DNA from: Arthrobacter sp. PAMC25564
GTDB taxonomy: Bacteria; Actinomycetota; Actinomycetes; Actinomycetales; Micrococcaceae
Direction of reading: 5' to 3'
DNA: 64,000 nucleotides
Assembly: GCF_004798705.1 (NCBI RefSeq)
Contig: NZ_CP039290.1
Coordinates: forward strand, 1,674,001 to 1,738,000
Part shown: in pieces, positions 35,506 through 43,949 of the stretch
Position numbering within the stretch: position 1 is the first letter of the stretch
Layout: each line of letters begins with the position of its first letter
Notes under the pieces: model-generated
Database searches by the model: none
Told to the model about the DNA's origin: nothing
Seen by the model: only the letters and a program-made list of their open reading frames with translations
Made by a program: the position numbers and the translations under genes

Positions 35506-35546
35506 GGGCAGGGCAGAGGGCAGAACGGGAGGGCAGGGCAGGAGGG
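35506..35546 (+). repeat. G-run cluster (GGGCAG repeats), potential G-quadruplex
   Basis: Seven runs of at least two or three G are separated by short CAG/CAGA/CAGAAC spacers within 41 nt, ending 7 nt before the dapE -10 box. The tract is almost entirely purine plus C on the + strand. Confidence 0.7.
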
Positions 35547-35553
35547 CAACGGA

Positions 35554-35559
35554 TAAGGT
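35554..35559 (+). promoter_or_regulatory. Candidate leaderless -10 box for dapE
   Basis: TAAGGT lies 6 nt before the GTG at 35566. The GGTGGAA in the gap could alternatively serve as an SD. Confidence 0.4.
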
Positions 35560-35565
35560 GGAACG

Positions 35566-36696
35566 GTGACCGCCCCGAACCCCCATGCCCCCGCCCGCCT
35601 GGACCTCCGCCAGGACGTTGCCCTCCTCACCGCCGAGCTGATCGGCATCAACAGTGTGTCCGGCAACGAAACGGAGCTCGCCGACGCCGTTGAGCATGCC
35701 CTCCGCGCGATCCCGCAACTGGAAATAATCCGGGACGGGGACTCCATCATTGCCCGCACCGGCCTCGGCCGCGCCGAGCGGGTCATCCTGGCCGGGCACC
35801 TGGACACCGTGCCGCTGCCGACGACCGAAGGGTCCCTCGGGACGGTTCCCGCTTTCTGGCCCTCCGGGGCGCCGGGCGAGGGTGTCCTTTACGGCCGCGG
35901 CGCCACGGATATGAAGGGCGGCGTCGCCGTGCAGCTCGCCCTGGCGGCGGCGCTGTTCGACGGCGGTGCGGGGCCGGACCGGGACGTCACCTTCGTCTTC
36001 TACGACCACGAGGAAGTCGAGGCGGTCAAGAGTGGACTGGGCCGGCTCGTACGCAACCACGGCGCCATGCTCGGCGGGGATTTCGCGATCCTGCTCGAGC
36101 CGACGGACGGGACCGTGGAAGGCGGCTGCAACGGCACCATGCGCCTGGAAGCGACCACGCTCGGCGAAGCCGCCCACTCGGCCCGGGCCTGGATGGGCAG
36201 CAACGCCATCCACGCGGCGGCACCGATCCTGGCCCGGCTGGCCGCCTACGAACCGCTGACTATCACCGTGGACGGGCTGGACTTCCGTGAGAGCCTCAAC
36301 GCCGTGAGGATCAACGGAGGCACCGCCGGCAACGTCATTCCGGACCGCTGCGTTGTCGAGATCAACTACCGTTTCGCGCCGGACAAGACCCCGGACCAGG
36401 CTGAGCAGCAGGTGCGGGAACTGCTGGCGGGATTCGACGTCGTCCGCACCGATAGTGCCGCCGGCGCGCGTCCCGGACTGGACCACCCGGCCGCCGCGTC
36501 CTTTGTGGCCGCCGTCGGAGCCGAGCCGAAGCCCAAATACGGCTGGACCGACGTCGCGCGGTTCAGCGGGCTGGGGATCCCGGCGGTGAACTTCGGCCCG
36601 GGGGACGCGCTGCTGGCCCACAAGGACAACGAACACGTCGAAGCGGACGCGATCCGCGAATGCCTCCGCGCGCTGCGGACCTGGCTGGACCTCTGA
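35566..36696 (+). CDS. dapE: Succinyl-diaminopimelate desuccinylase
   Basis: This 376-residue M20 metallohydrolase has its metal ligands visible: H78 and D80 in G-H-L-D-T-V-P, D115 in G-A-T-D-M-K-G-G, and E149/E150 in D-H-E-E-V-E. The second domain carries the dimerisation insert (A-H-S-A-R-A-W-M-G). It hydrolyses N-succinyl-LL-DAP to LL-DAP and succinate. It corresponds to the actinobacterial DapE clade (TIGR01900-like), and synteny with dapD is as in mycobacteria. GTG start. Confidence 0.94.
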   Translation: MTAPNPHAPARLDLRQDVALLTAELIGINSVSGNETELADAVEHALRAIPQLEIIRDGDSIIARTGLGRAERVILAGHLDTVPLPTTEGSLGTVPAFWPSGAPGEGVLYGRGATDMKGGVAVQLALAAALFDGGAGPDRDVTFVFYDHEEVEAVKSGLGRLVRNHGAMLGGDFAILLEPTDGTVEGGCNGTMRLEATTLGEAAHSARAWMGSNAIHAAAPILARLAAYEPLTITVDGLDFRESLNAVRINGGTAGNVIPDRCVVEINYRFAPDKTPDQAEQQVRELLAGFDVVRTDSAAGARPGLDHPAAASFVAAVGAEPKPKYGWTDVARFSGLGIPAVNFGPGDALLAHKDNEHVEADAIRECLRALRTWLDL

Positions 36697-36724
36697 CCGC
36701 GCCCAGAGGTCCCTGCGCGGCCTC

Positions 36725-37576
36725 CTAGACTTCCGCCGGGATGGCGGCCGCCGGGATGACGGCAGCGCCCGGCTGGCGGGAGAGCCGCTTCTCAAGCCAT
36801 TTGGCGATGGCGGCCAGGATCAGGCACATGCCGACGTACAGGACGCCGGCGACGATCGCCGAGGGGATGATCGGGGAACCGTACTGGATCTGGCTGCCAA
36901 AGAACTTCGCCTGGAACAGGATCTCGTTGTAGGTCACGATGAACCCCAGTGCGGTGTCCTTGAGGATCACCACGAGCTGGGAAATGATCACGGGGAGCAT
37001 GGACCGGATGGCCTGCGGGAGCAGGATGCTGGTCATGACGGCGCTCTTTGGAAGTCCGATTGCGTATCCGGCCTCGCTCTGGCCCCGCGGCAGCGACTCG
37101 ATGCCGGCCCGGAACACCTCGGCCAGGACGGATCCGTTGTACAGCACCAGTCCCGCCACGACGGCGATGAACGGGGTGATCCCCTGGACGCCCACGGTAG
37201 GCAGGCCGTAGTAGAAGATCATCATCAGGATCAGCAACGGGACGGCCCGGAAGAGCTCCGTGAAGCCGTAGCACGGCAGGCTGATCCAGCGGCGGTCAGA
37301 AAGGCGTCCGAATGCCAGGAATATACCCAGGACCAGGCTGAACACGGCCGCGGTGCCGAATGCGGCCAGGGTGGCGCCGACTGACTGGGCGATGGTCTGC
37401 TGTACCAGCGGGAACGTGAACAGCTGCCACTTCTTGGCCTCGAACTGGCCGCTTTGCGCGAAGCGCAAAATGACGAAGCCGACGATCAGCAGGATCACGA
37501 GGGCCGTCACAACGCCCAGGATCCGGTACCGGGAGCGGGCCTTGGGGCCGGGCGCGTCGAAGAGAACAGAACTCAT
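36725..37576 (-). CDS. gluD: Glutamate-type amino acid ABC transporter permease (GluD-like)
   Basis: The 283-residue permease of the polar amino acid (HisM/GlnP) family begins with a cytoplasmic stretch, then a helix at about 18-40. It has the EAA motif E-V-F-R-A-G-I-E-S-L-P-R-G-Q-S-E-A and ends in an Ala/Pro-rich tail. Its start overlaps the gluC stop by 4 nt. The operon order gluA-gluB-gluC-gluD equals the Corynebacterium glutamate uptake system. The actual substrate could be glutamate, glutamine or aspartate. Confidence 0.88.
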   Translation of the reverse strand: MSSVLFDAPGPKARSRYRILGVVTALVILLIVGFVILRFAQSGQFEAKKWQLFTFPLVQQTIAQSVGATLAAFGTAAVFSLVLGIFLAFGRLSDRRWISLPCYGFTELFRAVPLLILMMIFYYGLPTVGVQGITPFIAVVAGLVLYNGSVLAEVFRAGIESLPRGQSEAGYAIGLPKSAVMTSILLPQAIRSMLPVIISQLVVILKDTALGFIVTYNEILFQAKFFGSQIQYGSPIIPSAIVAGVLYVGMCLILAAIAKWLEKRLSRQPGAAVIPAAAIPAEV

Positions 37577-38220
37577 CGGTCAACCTTCCACTTCTGTTCG
37601 AGCTTCCGTTGCGCGGCGGAAAGGATGAATACGAGGGCGATGAACACGAGGGCGACCCAGAGGAGGCCGGCCATGGCCGGTTCGCCGCGTTCGGAGAGGT
37701 TGGCCCGGATGGCGCCGGCCTCGAAGACGGAGAAACCGGCGGCCACCGTCGTGTTCTTGAGCAGGGCGATGAACACACTGAACATCGGCGGGATAACGGC
37801 GCGGAAGGCCTGCGGCAGGATTACGAGCGTCAGCGTCTGCGTGAACGGCAGTCCGATCGCGCGGGCTGCCTCGGCCTGTCCCACCGGGACCGTATTGATA
37901 CCGGACCGGACGGCCTCTGCCACGTAGGTGGCGGTGTAGAGGCTCAAGCCGATGATGGCCGCCGTCATGAAATCAATGGGCACCAGCCCGAGCTTCGGGT
38001 AGCCCAGGGCGAAGAAAAAGAGCACCAAGGTCAGCGGGGTGTTGCGGACCACGTTGACGTACAGCGTTGCCGCCGCCCGCATGGCGGGAACGGGGGAGAC
38101 GCGCAGGGTGGCGACGACGGTGCCGAGGATGAGGGCAAAAATCGCGGCGAAGAAGAAGAGTATGAGCGTGTTCCGGAACCCCGTGATGAAGAGGTCCGAA
38201 TTGTTCAGCAGCGTATTCAC
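37573..38220 (-). CDS. gluC: Glutamate-type amino acid ABC transporter permease (GluC-like)
   Basis: The 215-residue permease has five hydrophobic segments and the family motif A-E-A-V-R-S-G-I-N-T-V-P-V-G-Q-A-E-A-A-R-A-I-G. R-N-T-P-L-T-L-V-L-F-F lies in the loop after the second helix. It pairs with GluD to form the membrane channel. It lies 64 nt downstream of gluB, with a 15-bp hairpin in between that may limit read-through into the permease genes. Confidence 0.9.
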   Translation of the reverse strand: MNTLLNNSDLFITGFRNTLILFFFAAIFALILGTVVATLRVSPVPAMRAAATLYVNVVRNTPLTLVLFFFALGYPKLGLVPIDFMTAAIIGLSLYTATYVAEAVRSGINTVPVGQAEAARAIGLPFTQTLTLVILPQAFRAVIPPMFSVFIALLKNTTVAAGFSVFEAGAIRANLSERGEPAMAGLLWVALVFIALVFILSAAQRKLEQKWKVDR

Positions 38221-38244
38221 AGAACCGTCGCTTTCAGCGGGTGT

Positions 38245-38276
38245 TGAGGGGGGCGGCCGTGCGGCCGCCCCCCTCA
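38245..38276 (-). terminator. Hairpin between gluB and gluC (attenuator or 3' stabiliser)
   Basis: A perfect 15-bp inverted repeat (arms 38245-38259 and 38262-38276) with a minimal loop lies just after the gluB stop. No T-run follows on the minus strand, so it is more likely a stabilising or partial attenuating structure than a full terminator. Confidence 0.6.
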
Positions 38277-38284
38277 GCGTTGGT

Positions 38285-39184
38285 TTAGTAGTTCTCTACT
38301 GCGGGCTGCTGGACCTTGGTGCCCGACTGGCCCAGGGACTGGTCGTAGAGCTTCTGCCAGACGGTGCCGCCGTCGGTGAACATCTTGTTGATGAACTGGC
38401 GCAGCGCGGTGTCGCCCTTCTTCAGGCCGACACCATACTTCTCAACGGTGAACGGCTGTCCGACGACCTTCAGGGTGTCCGGTTCCTGGGAAGCGTAGCC
38501 GAGCAGGATGGCCTGGTCGGTGGTGACGGCGTCGACCTGTCCGCTCTTGAGTGCCTCGACACACTGGGAGTACGTATCGAACTCGGTGGTCTTCGTGCCC
38601 GGGAAGTTGGCCTTGATGTTCTGGATCGGCGTCGAACCGGTCGCGGAGCAGACGTTCTTGCCGGACAGGTCCTTTTCGCTGTTGATGGTGGAGTTGTCCT
38701 TCTTCACGAGCAGGCCCTGCCCGGTGACGAAGTACGGACCGGCGAAGTCGATCAGCTGCTTGCGCTTGTCGGTGATGGAGTAGGTGCCGACGTAGTAGTC
38801 GATGTCACCGTTGGTGATCGCGGACTCGCGGTTGGCCGAGGGGATCGGCTTGAACTCGATCTTGTCCTTGCTGATACCCAGGGACGCCGCGATCCACTTG
38901 GCGATTTCGATGTCGAAACCGGAGTACTCGCCGGTGGCCGCGTCCTTGAAGCCGAGACCGGGCTGGTCCTGCTTGACGCCGATCCGTACCTTGCCGCTGG
39001 ACTTGATCGTATCGAAGGTGGGGCTGCCGGAAATCGAGACGTTGTCCGCGACCTTGTAGGGGAGGTCGGACGTGGCGGTCGGGGCGGGGCTGCCGGCGGT
39101 TCCGCCGCAGGCGCTGAGGGACAGGGCCAGGGCCGCGGTTGCCGCGACCAGCATCGGCTTCTTCCAGCTAAAGAAGTTCTTCAT
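38285..39184 (-). CDS. gluB: Glutamate-type ABC transporter substrate-binding lipoprotein (GluB-like)
   Basis: The 299-residue family-3 binding protein has a lipobox L-S-A-C with Cys at 26. The mature part carries G-K-V-R-I-G-V-K-Q-D-Q-P-G-L-G, F-D-I-E-I-A-K-W-I-A, and S-A-I-T-N-G-D-I-D-Y-Y-V-G-T-Y-S-I-T. The late A-V-T-T-D-Q-A-I-L-L-G segment matches the glutamate/glutamine binding clade. It delivers the amino acid to GluCD. An SD-like AAAGG precedes the ATG. Confidence 0.92.
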   Translation of the reverse strand: MKNFFSWKKPMLVAATAALALSLSACGGTAGSPAPTATSDLPYKVADNVSISGSPTFDTIKSSGKVRIGVKQDQPGLGFKDAATGEYSGFDIEIAKWIAASLGISKDKIEFKPIPSANRESAITNGDIDYYVGTYSITDKRKQLIDFAGPYFVTGQGLLVKKDNSTINSEKDLSGKNVCSATGSTPIQNIKANFPGTKTTEFDTYSQCVEALKSGQVDAVTTDQAILLGYASQEPDTLKVVGQPFTVEKYGVGLKKGDTALRQFINKMFTDGGTVWQKLYDQSLGQSGTKVQQPAVENY

Positions 39185-39239
39185 CGGGTACCTTTCATTG
39201 GGCGGCCGCCGTGCGGCGGTCAGACATGAACGTTTGGTT

Positions 39240-39995
39240 CTAGTGCGTCAGGAGTTTGGACAGGAAGTCTTTGGCCCGGCTGCTCTTGGGGTTGGTGAAG
39301 AATTCTTCGGGGCTGGCGTCCTCAACGATCTGGCCGTCGGCCATGAACACCACACGGTCGGCCGCCTTGCGGGCGAAGCCCATCTCGTGGGTGACCACGA
39401 TCATCGTCATGCCTTCCTTGGCGAGCTGGACCATGACGTCGAGAACCTCGTTGATCATTTCCGGGTCCAGGGCCGAGGTGGGCTCATCGAAGAGCATGAC
39501 CTTGGGCTTCATCGCCAGGGCGCGGGCAATCGCGACGCGCTGCTGCTGGCCGCCGGAGAGCTGCGCCGGCAGTTTCGGGGCCTGGAGCCCGACGCCGACC
39601 CGTTCCAGCAGGGCCATCGCCTCCTTCTCGGCCTCTGCCTTCGAGGCGCCCTTGACCTTGATGGGTCCGAGGGTGACGTTCTCGAGGATCGTCTTGTGGG
39701 CAAAGAGGTTGAACGACTGAAAGACCATCCCGACGTCGGCCCGCAGTTTGGCGAGTTCCTTGCCTTCCTTGGGCAGTTCCTTGCCATCGATGCGGATGAC
39801 GCCGTCGTCGATTGTCTCCAGGCGGTTGATGGCCCGGCACAGCGTTGACTTGCCGGAACCCGAGGGGCCGATGACAACAACAACCTCGCCCTTGCGGACG
39901 GCCAGGTTGATGTCCTTCAAGACGTGCAACTGGCCGTAATGCTTATTTACGGCATTCAGGGAGACGAGCGCATCGCCTGGCACTTGAGTAGTCAT
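39240..39995 (-). CDS. gluA: Glutamate-type amino acid ABC transporter ATP-binding protein (GluA-like)
   Basis: The 251-residue ATPase has Walker A G-P-S-G-S-G-K-S at 43-50, the signature L-S-G-G-Q-Q-Q-R, Walker B V-M-L-F-D-E-P-T and the H-loop V-T-H-E-M-G-F. This is the hallmark set of the GlnQ/HisP polar amino acid family. It is the first gene of the operon. A TAGATT box 6 nt upstream of the ATG and the absence of an SD indicate a leaderless transcript. Confidence 0.94.
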   Translation of the reverse strand: MTTQVPGDALVSLNAVNKHYGQLHVLKDINLAVRKGEVVVVIGPSGSGKSTLCRAINRLETIDDGVIRIDGKELPKEGKELAKLRADVGMVFQSFNLFAHKTILENVTLGPIKVKGASKAEAEKEAMALLERVGVGLQAPKLPAQLSGGQQQRVAIARALAMKPKVMLFDEPTSALDPEMINEVLDVMVQLAKEGMTMIVVTHEMGFARKAADRVVFMADGQIVEDASPEEFFTNPKSSRAKDFLSKLLTH

Positions 39996-40001
39996 AGAAA
40001 G

Positions 40002-40007
40002 AATCTA
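40002..40007 (-). promoter_or_regulatory. Leaderless -10 box of gluABCD
   Basis: On the minus strand TAGATT is followed by 6 nt (CTTTCT) and the gluA ATG. There is no room or sequence for an SD. Confidence 0.6.
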
Positions 40008-40126
40008 GCGAAAATTGACGCCCTATGACCGCAATCACTCTGTTAAGTGCAGATCGTGATTCAAGAGATACCTGCAGCTCAGGCCGTGGTGGCGTCCGCC
40101 AGACCGCTTTGGAGCGTGTTCCGCGC

Positions 40127-40132
40127 TAGCCT
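40127..40132 (+). promoter_or_regulatory. Leaderless -10 box of the LOG-family gene
   Basis: TAGCCT lies 7 nt before the ATG at 40140, with no SD in between. Confidence 0.5.
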
Positions 40133-40139
40133 ATTGGGC

Positions 40140-40970
40140 ATGAGTACCGATCCGCAGCCAAACCAGGACCTGAACCCCACCGGGAAGCAGGCGCCCGCAC
40201 CGCGGGCCACACCGCCGGCAAACGGCATCCGGCACAAGGGCCCGCTGGAGCTGCGGCGCAAACAGGCCAAGGTCACCATGTCCGACCAGACCCTGCTCGA
40301 CACCAAGGGTCCCGGGCAGTTCGTCCATACGGACCCCTGGCGCGTGATGCGGATCCAGAGCGAATTTGTCGAAGGTTTCGGCGCGCTCGCGGACCTCGGC
40401 CCGGCCGTCAGCGTCTTCGGCTCGGCCCGCACCGTGCCGGGAACGATGAATTATGAACTCGCCGTCCAGGTCGGCCGGAAACTGGCCGAGGCGGGCCTCG
40501 CTGTCATCACCGGCGGCGGCCCCGGCTCCATGGAAGCCGCCAACAAGGGCGCACTCCAGGGCAACGGCGTGTCCGTGGGCCTCGGGATCGAACTGCCTTT
40601 CGAACAGGGCATGAACCAGTGGGTGGACCTGGGCATCAACTTCCGCTACTTCTTCGCCCGGAAGACCATGTTCGTGAAGTATGCCCAGGGCTTCATCGTG
40701 CTGCCCGGCGGGCTTGGAACCCTCGACGAGCTCTTTGAGGCGATGGTGCTGGTCCAGACCCGCAAGGTGACGTCGTTCCCGATTGTGCTGTTGGGCACCG
40801 ACTTCTGGAGCCCGCTGCTGGACTGGATCCGGACCACCCTGGTGTCCGAAGGGATGATGGACGAGGAGGATCTTGATCTGGTGCAACTGGTGGATGATCC
40901 AGCCCAGGCCGTCGCTCTCGTCGTCGAGGGGGCGTCGCGCCACCGGAACCCCAATGGCACCATCCGCTGA
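40140..40970 (+). CDS. LOG family protein (TIGR00730, cytokinin riboside 5'-monophosphate phosphoribohydrolase-like)
   Basis: The 276-residue protein has the Rossmann-like LOG domain with G-G-G-P-G-S-M-E-A-A-N-K-G-A and the defining P-G-G-L-G-T-L-D-E-L-F-E motif. Family members hydrolyse nucleoside 5'-monophosphates to free base and ribose 5-phosphate. The first 75 residues are an extra Pro/Ala-rich extension. The ATG at 40140 was preferred to a GTG 93 nt upstream because a -10 box lies 7 nt before it. The position next to the dap/DivIVA genes equals the mycobacterial Rv1205 neighbourhood. Confidence 0.9.
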   Translation: MSTDPQPNQDLNPTGKQAPAPRATPPANGIRHKGPLELRRKQAKVTMSDQTLLDTKGPGQFVHTDPWRVMRIQSEFVEGFGALADLGPAVSVFGSARTVPGTMNYELAVQVGRKLAEAGLAVITGGGPGSMEAANKGALQGNGVSVGLGIELPFEQGMNQWVDLGINFRYFFARKTMFVKYAQGFIVLPGGLGTLDELFEAMVLVQTRKVTSFPIVLLGTDFWSPLLDWIRTTLVSEGMMDEEDLDLVQLVDDPAQAVALVVEGASRHRNPNGTIR

Positions 40971-41044
40971 CACTATCCGCAGCGGCACGCGGGGCCGGGC
41001 GGTCCGCCGCTGCCGTCCGGGCCGCCGTCTGGCACGATGGAGCT

Positions 41045-41395
41045 GTGAGCTTTTTCCTGATCTTCCTGGCGATCGTGCTGACCGGCGCCGCCGCCCTCCT
41101 TGGCACCGGCCTGGCGCCGAAAATCTTCCGCAGGGGCCCGGCCGGCACGCTTCCCTTCGACGACGGCCTGGACGAGCCGGTTGCCTCCCTCCCGCCGGTG
41201 CTCCTCCCCGAGAACGCCGGACCGTCCGACGTCGACCAGCTCCGCTTCGCCGTCGGCCTCCGCGGCTACCGGATGGACCAGGTGGACCAAGTGCTGGACG
41301 AGTTGCGTGACCAGATCGCGGCCAGGGACCGGAAGATTTCGGAGCTCGGGGAGGAACTGGGGCGTCTGGGGACGCCGGCGGAGCAACGGCCTTGA
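41045..41395 (+). CDS. Small membrane-anchored DivIVA-domain protein
   Basis: The 116-residue protein has an N-terminal membrane helix (about 2-24), a proline-containing linker, and a DivIVA-like motif. The motif is F-A-V-G-L-R-G-Y-R-M-D-Q-V-D-Q-V-L-D-E-L, followed by a short coiled coil. It resembles mycobacterial Rv1209 in layout and context. A role in polar growth or membrane-curvature sensing is inferred. GTG start with GGAG 4 nt upstream. Its TGA overlaps the TTG start of the following gene. Confidence 0.8.
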   Translation: MSFFLIFLAIVLTGAAALLGTGLAPKIFRRGPAGTLPFDDGLDEPVASLPPVLLPENAGPSDVDQLRFAVGLRGYRMDQVDQVLDELRDQIAARDRKISELGEELGRLGTPAEQRP

Positions 41396-42732
41396 GCAGG
41401 TCAAACCCGGGCAGCCCTGAGGCCTTGGATACACCGGTGGACGAGAACGACCCCGGCACCCCGCAGGAGCCAGCTGCCGGAACGCCCGGGCAGTTCAACA
41501 CCGGGCTGAACGACGCGGCCTGGCGGCGCCTTGCCTCTGCCGGTGCCCGCATGGCGCGGTGGCCCTGGTGGATCCAGGTGGGCGGAATCTACCTCGTGGC
41601 CCGGCTCGTCAGCGCCTGCATTTTTATGGCCGCAGCCCTGCACCAGGGCGTGAATCCATGGTTTCCGGCCAAGCCCGACTACTGGAATTTCATCAACATC
41701 TGGGATGCCCGATGGTACGGCGAGGTCCTGCAGAACGGTTACCCGGCGGTGCTGCCCACGGACGCGGCCGGCAACGTCCAGGAAAACGCCTGGGCCTTCT
41801 ACGCCCTGTTTCCCATGCTGGGAAGGCTCGTATCGGGCCTGACCGGCATGGGCCCGGCAGGGTCGCTGACGCTCATCGCGATGGTGTGCGGGCTGGGGGC
41901 GTCCCTCGTGGCCTACCGCATCTTCCGGCATAAGGCCGGTCATCGCACTGCCCTCTGGGGGACGGTGTTCTTCTCCACCTTTCCCGTCTCCCCGGTCCTG
42001 CAGGTGCCGTATGCGGAGTCACTGAACCTGCTGCTGCTCGGCGCGGCCCTGCTGCTTGTGCTGCAGCGCCGGTATCTGTGGGCGATGCCCGTGGTGCTTC
42101 TGATGGGCCTGTCGCGGCCCACGGGTGTTCCGTTCGCGGCGATGGTGGGGCTGCTTCTGGTCTGCCGCCTGTGGCAGCGTTGGCAACCGGGCCGACGACA
42201 CCTGGTGCCGGCGGATCCGGCCCCGCCGCTCTGGCCCCTTGCCGGTCTTGCTGCAGTCAGCGGGATCGCGGCCCTGCTGTGGCCCGCCATCGCCTGGGCC
42301 GTGACCGGGGATATCGCGGCCTATACCAAGACCGAAACCGTCTGGCGGGGACATGATCTTGTGCCCTTCACGCCGTGGTTTGATACCGGAATCCTGCTGT
42401 TCGGCCCGGCGCTGGGACTCGTTGCGCCGTTCGTGTTCGTGGCGGCCTTCGCCCTGTTGATGATGTCCCGCCCGGTGGTGGCCCTCGGGACCGAGTTGCG
42501 GTTGTGGTGCTGCTGCTATCTGGGCTATCTGCTGGTGTTCCTGCATCCCCAGACCAGCACTTTCAGGATGCTGCTGCCGCTGTTCCCGCTCGCCCTGGGC
42601 GCCGCCCTGGTTTCCAGGTCCCGGGCCTACCGGGGGAGCGTGGCGGTTATGTTCGTGCTGCTGCAGATCGTCTGGATCGTCTGGCTCTGGGCCTGGGCAC
42701 CGCTGCCCGGCGGCGGCGACTATCCGCCATGA
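41392..42732 (+). CDS. Multi-spanning membrane protein, mannosyltransferase (PIG-V/GT-C)-like
   Basis: The 446-residue protein has a hydrophilic N-terminal tail of about 55 residues and some nine to ten hydrophobic segments. An extracytoplasmic loop carries W-D-A-R-W-Y-G-E-V-L-Q-N-G-Y-P and Y-A-L-F-P-M-L. The W-D-x-x-W/H-Y motif is characteristic of polyprenyl-phosphate-mannose-using GT-C enzymes of the PIG-V type. It may mannosylate lipids or proteins. The TTG start overlaps the preceding stop, so it is translationally coupled to the DivIVA-like gene. Confidence 0.72.
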   Translation: MSRSNPGSPEALDTPVDENDPGTPQEPAAGTPGQFNTGLNDAAWRRLASAGARMARWPWWIQVGGIYLVARLVSACIFMAAALHQGVNPWFPAKPDYWNFINIWDARWYGEVLQNGYPAVLPTDAAGNVQENAWAFYALFPMLGRLVSGLTGMGPAGSLTLIAMVCGLGASLVAYRIFRHKAGHRTALWGTVFFSTFPVSPVLQVPYAESLNLLLLGAALLLVLQRRYLWAMPVVLLMGLSRPTGVPFAAMVGLLLVCRLWQRWQPGRRHLVPADPAPPLWPLAGLAAVSGIAALLWPAIAWAVTGDIAAYTKTETVWRGHDLVPFTPWFDTGILLFGPALGLVAPFVFVAAFALLMMSRPVVALGTELRLWCCCYLGYLLVFLHPQTSTFRMLLPLFPLALGAALVSRSRAYRGSVAVMFVLLQIVWIVWLWAWAPLPGGGDYPP

Positions 42733-43020
42733 CGCGCAGCACCTTTCCCGGCTGGCAGCACGGCTTGGCAGGGCGGTTTTGCGGGGTGGCGTGGAAAGTC
42801 CAACGATTAGCCCCGGGCGCCTGATTACGGGATAATGGAGGGTAAGCAAGGGCAAGATGCAGGCGAAGAAACAAGTAGCGAAGAAACAAGTAAGAGAAAC
42901 AAGCAACTGGGTTTTCTGCCACGACGGCAGCAGGCATGGCCGTCGGGCGGCTTGATTGACCAAGCGGACGCAGCCCGGCCGGGCTGGTAAGTCACGGGAC
43001 TAATGGAGGGGATATTCCTT
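42733..43020 (+). other. Leader/intergenic region before DUF3117 with 15-bp repeats
   Basis: This 288-bp stretch has no gene. It contains a -10-like GATAAT near 42831, a purine-rich part with two exact copies of GCGAAGAAACAAGTA (42863-42877 and 42878-42892) plus a degenerate third, hairpin-forming stretches around 42918-42950, and a perfect 16-bp palindrome at 42971-42986. It may be a long structured 5' UTR or a small RNA. Confidence 0.45.
42863..42892 (+). repeat. 15-bp perfect tandem repeat
   Basis: Two exact copies of an A-rich 15-mer, with a third partial copy ending near 42905. Confidence 0.85.
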
Positions 43021-43200
43021 ATGGCGGCAATGAAACCACGCACCGGCGACGGCCCTATGGAAGTGACCAAAGAGGGACGGAGCCTGATCATGCGTGTTCC
43101 GCTCGAAGGCGGGGGACGGCTCGTGGTCGAACTCAATGCTGCCGAAGCCACAAACCTGAAGGAATGCCTCGTCGGCGTCACCGAAGTAGCTTCGCACTGA
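43021..43200 (+). CDS. DUF3117 family small protein
   Basis: The 59-residue protein carries the invariant sequence elements of this short actinobacterial family: M-K-P-R-T-G-D-G-P-M-E-V, then G-R-S-L-I-M-R-V-P-L-E-G-G-G-R-L-V-V-E-L, then A-x-E-A-x-x-L. It corresponds to mycobacterial Rv1211. Function is not established. The ATG at 43021 follows GGAGGGG with 9-nt spacing; a start 18 nt upstream would place the SD inside the gene. A strong terminator follows. Confidence 0.9.
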   Translation: MAAMKPRTGDGPMEVTKEGRSLIMRVPLEGGGRLVVELNAAEATNLKECLVGVTEVASH

Positions 43201-43208
43201 GAGACTTC

Positions 43209-43274
43209 TGCGGATGATTCCGCAAAAGAGGCGGGGCCTGCAGCCTGATGGCTGCGGGGCCCGCCTCTTTTCTG
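43209..43274. terminator. Tandem hairpins, bidirectional terminator
   Basis: A first small palindromic stem (TGCGGA-TGAT-TCCGCA, 43209-43224) is followed by a long one with outer arms AAAAGAGGCGGG and CCGCCTCTTTT (43224-43271) that ends in a T-run on the + strand and an A-run in front. It serves DUF3117 and the convergent methyltransferase. Confidence 0.8.
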
Positions 43275-43316
43275 TCTCCAGGATCCGGCCGCAACGCCTG
43301 CCTGCCTGGCGGGCGG

Positions 43317-43949
43317 CTATTTCTTGACCGCGATCAGCAGGCCGTCGCCGGTCGGCAGCATGGCCGAAGCAAGGCGGTCGTCGTCGCGGATGGACTTGCC
43401 CACCTGCCGGAGGACGACGGTGGTGGCTTCCCGGGCCGCCGGATTGGCCACACGGTCCTTGTCCAGGGCATCGTTGACGATCAGCAGGCCGCCGGACTTG
43501 AGCAGCCGGATGGCCTGCTCGACGTAGCCGGGGTAGTTCGGCTTGTCGGCATCGATGAACACGAGGTCGTATGCGCCGTCGGTCAGCCGCGGGAGGACGT
43601 CGCCGGCACGGCCGGAAATCGTGCGCGTGCGGTTGGCCGGGCTGCCGGCTTCCTGGAACGCTTCCCGGGCCGCCTTCAGGTGCTCGACGTCGACGTCGAT
43701 GGTGGTCAGTACCGCCTGCGGGCACAGTCCCCGCAGGATGCACACGCCGGAGACCCCGGCTCCGGTTCCGATCTCCACCGCGGTCTGCGCCTTGGAAGCG
43801 GCGGCCAGCACCGTCAGCACTGCCCCCACGCCGGGGCCGATCGGAGTTACCCCCAGTTCGAAGGACCGTTCGCGCGCGTGCAACAGGACCTCATCCTCGG
43901 CAGGCAGATCTTCTGCATAGGACCAGCTCGTGGACTTATCGGCGCTCAT
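43317..43949 (-). CDS. Class I SAM-dependent O-methyltransferase (Rv1220c-like)
   Basis: The 210-residue O-methyltransferase of the Methyltransf_3 family has the SAM-binding E-I-G-T-G-A-G-V-S-G-V, the acidic T-I-D-V-D-V-E-H-L and the metal/catalytic D-L-V-F-I-D-A-D-K-P-N-Y. N-D-A-L follows as in cation-dependent O-methyltransferases. Small hydroxylated aromatics are typical substrates. It is divergent from sigE, the same arrangement as Rv1220c/sigE in mycobacteria. The ATG is preceded by AGAAAG. Confidence 0.88.
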   Translation of the reverse strand: MSADKSTSWSYAEDLPAEDEVLLHARERSFELGVTPIGPGVGAVLTVLAAASKAQTAVEIGTGAGVSGVCILRGLCPQAVLTTIDVDVEHLKAAREAFQEAGSPANRTRTISGRAGDVLPRLTDGAYDLVFIDADKPNYPGYVEQAIRLLKSGGLLIVNDALDKDRVANPAAREATTVVLRQVGKSIRDDDRLASAMLPTGDGLLIAVKK

